Shown here one piece after another: positions 63,319-64,000 of a stretch of 64,000 nucleotides of DNA. A program made the translations under genes and the position numbers. Numbering within the stretch: position 1 is the stretch's first letter; every line of letters starts with the position of its first letter. The DNA comes from Erythroxylum novogranatense (lineage: Eukaryota; Streptophyta; Magnoliopsida; Malpighiales; Erythroxylaceae): the NCBI GenBank assembly GCA_029891385.1, contig CM057228.1, positions 86,962,304 to 87,026,303 on the forward strand, given 5' to 3'. The notes below the pieces were generated by a model. It was not told where the DNA came from, ran no database searches, and saw only the letters and a list, made by a program, of their open reading frames with translations.

Positions 63319-63563
63319 TCACAAAGCTGTTTACGTAGCGTCTATTTCGCTCTTTAGAATCTTAAAAGCATAATCTATCACACACACACGCAAACACACA
63401 ATAGCACAGAAGTTCAGTTACAAAATGACAGCCCTTCACTTTATCTTCTTTAGTCGAACGATTCAAATTGCTACGATTGTGTCAGAAACAATTGTTTCAC
63501 GGGGGTTCTTATAGACAAAGTTCTTAACCACAGGTGAAGTTGGTCTAAGAGAGTAAGATTTAC

Positions 63564-63573
63564 GATATATAGA
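63564..63573 (-). promoter_or_regulatory. Candidate TATA box for ANS
   Basis: On the minus strand it reads CTATATATCG, about 260 bp upstream of the ATG. A start about 30 bp downstream would give a leader of about 230 nt containing a CA-rich stretch (63378-63402). Inferred from sequence only. Confidence 0.45.
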
Positions 63574-63614
63574 CATGACATGGGATTGGGAGAGAAGACA
63601 GATGGTCAGGTGTT

Positions 63615-63620
63615 CACGTG
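63615..63620. promoter_or_regulatory. G-box CACGTG upstream of ANS
   Basis: A perfect CACGTG lies about 310 bp upstream of the ATG and about 45 bp upstream of the candidate TATA box. Flavonoid genes are commonly driven by bHLH/MYB complexes and light-responsive bZIP factors that bind such sites. A CCTACC-like MYB site lies on the minus strand near 63683-63690. Actual use is unproven. Confidence 0.5.
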
Positions 63621-63789
63621 ACGGGGATAAAGCCACCAGACTCAATACCTAATAGCTACATAGTAAAGGATCGTGACGTCGTGAGGTAGGGTTGACGGGT
63701 AGAAAGCACGAGGGAATGAGGCCCAACCTTCAAAACTTGACTTTACAAATTCAAAACAACGCATTAAATTATGTCTACACTTTACGCGC

Positions 63790-63792
<3 letters not shown>

Positions 63793-63843
<51 letters not shown>
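63793..63843. repeat. (AT)n microsatellite upstream of ANS
   Basis: An uninterrupted run of about 25 AT dinucleotides lies about 490 bp upstream of the ANS start codon. Such runs vary in length between individuals. The minus-strand frame across it is an artefact. Confidence 0.95.
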
Positions 63844-63846
<3 letters not shown>

Positions 63847-64000
63847 TATAAAGGAAAAATACACATAACACTAAATGAGACGGAGGAAACAGCGCCTCGA
63901 CAAATCCTCTAAAAGGAGAGGAAAGTACTCAGAGGGTGTTACATAAAAATAGGTGATACCAATGTCTGTCGGATCTGCCCGGGTAGCAAACTGGGTCAAG
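63844..64000. other. Right edge, no feature seen
   Basis: About 160 bp of upstream sequence without a recognisable gene. Confidence 0.5.

Noticed and set aside
63642..63866. Minus-strand frame with Tyr-Ile repeats
   Set aside because: It translates the (AT)n microsatellite.

Overview
The window is AT-rich nuclear DNA of a flowering plant, probably a rosid-type eudicot. The evidence is an intron-containing anthocyanidin synthase gene, a plant-specific DUF1191 membrane protein, and plant-type LTR retrotransposons primed by initiator Met-tRNA (TGGTATCAGAG). Only two host genes look intact, both on the minus strand: the DUF1191 gene (6460-7383) near the left end and anthocyanidin synthase (exons 63306-62804 and 62501-61928) at the right end. 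Almost everything between about 12.4 and 60.15 kb is a nested transposon island.

Layout. 1-12412: decayed copia remains (an old LTR about 1200-2556 and gag-pol about 2690-4460), the DUF1191 gene, a palindromic MITE-like segment and a weak tRNA-type SINE candidate. 12413-31041: a SIRE-like Ty1/copia element with nearly identical LTRs and a TTTTA target duplication. Its pol lacks reverse transcriptase/RNase H but it keeps a third, env-position ORF. Two elements sit inside it: a minus-strand element with 4.6-kb LTRs around only 669 bp of interior (14058-24001, duplication AATGG), which splits gag cleanly, and a short gypsy-like insertion (27870-29820, duplication TCTAT). 31200-31684: a decayed fragment of the host replication gene ORC1. 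31700-37690: a minus-strand copia RT/RNase H fragment, then a plus-strand copia element with LTR, PBS and gag-protease. That gag is split by a 548-bp chimera (36128-36675, duplication ATACT) joining a Cassandra-like LTR carrying 5S rRNA sequence to a piece of gypsy reverse transcriptase. 38020-42962: a gypsy integrase end, polypurine tract and 3.9-kb LTR. 42963-47870: a truncated related LTR split by a solo LTR (duplication ATAAA). 47978-60151: a CACTA DNA transposon (duplication TTT) with a broken TNP2 transposase, a MULE transposase fragment, and two solo LTRs (duplications ATTTG and TTTAG).

The most unusual signal is that the gypsy-like LTRs share homologous flanks but carry different short-repeat cassettes at the same internal position: a 13-bp GC-rich unit, paired palindromes, or 23 copies of a 14-bp unit. 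The copia element has a comparable array of a short palindrome (TAAGTCGACTTA) in its LTRs, and the same motif again just ahead of its third ORF. The other leading observations are the Cassandra/5S-gypsy chimera, which appears to have inserted as one unit, and the ORC1 fragment.

All calls come from reading the sequence without database searches. Family names rest on recognised motifs, and LTR boundaries rest on TG...CA ends plus target duplications seen directly.
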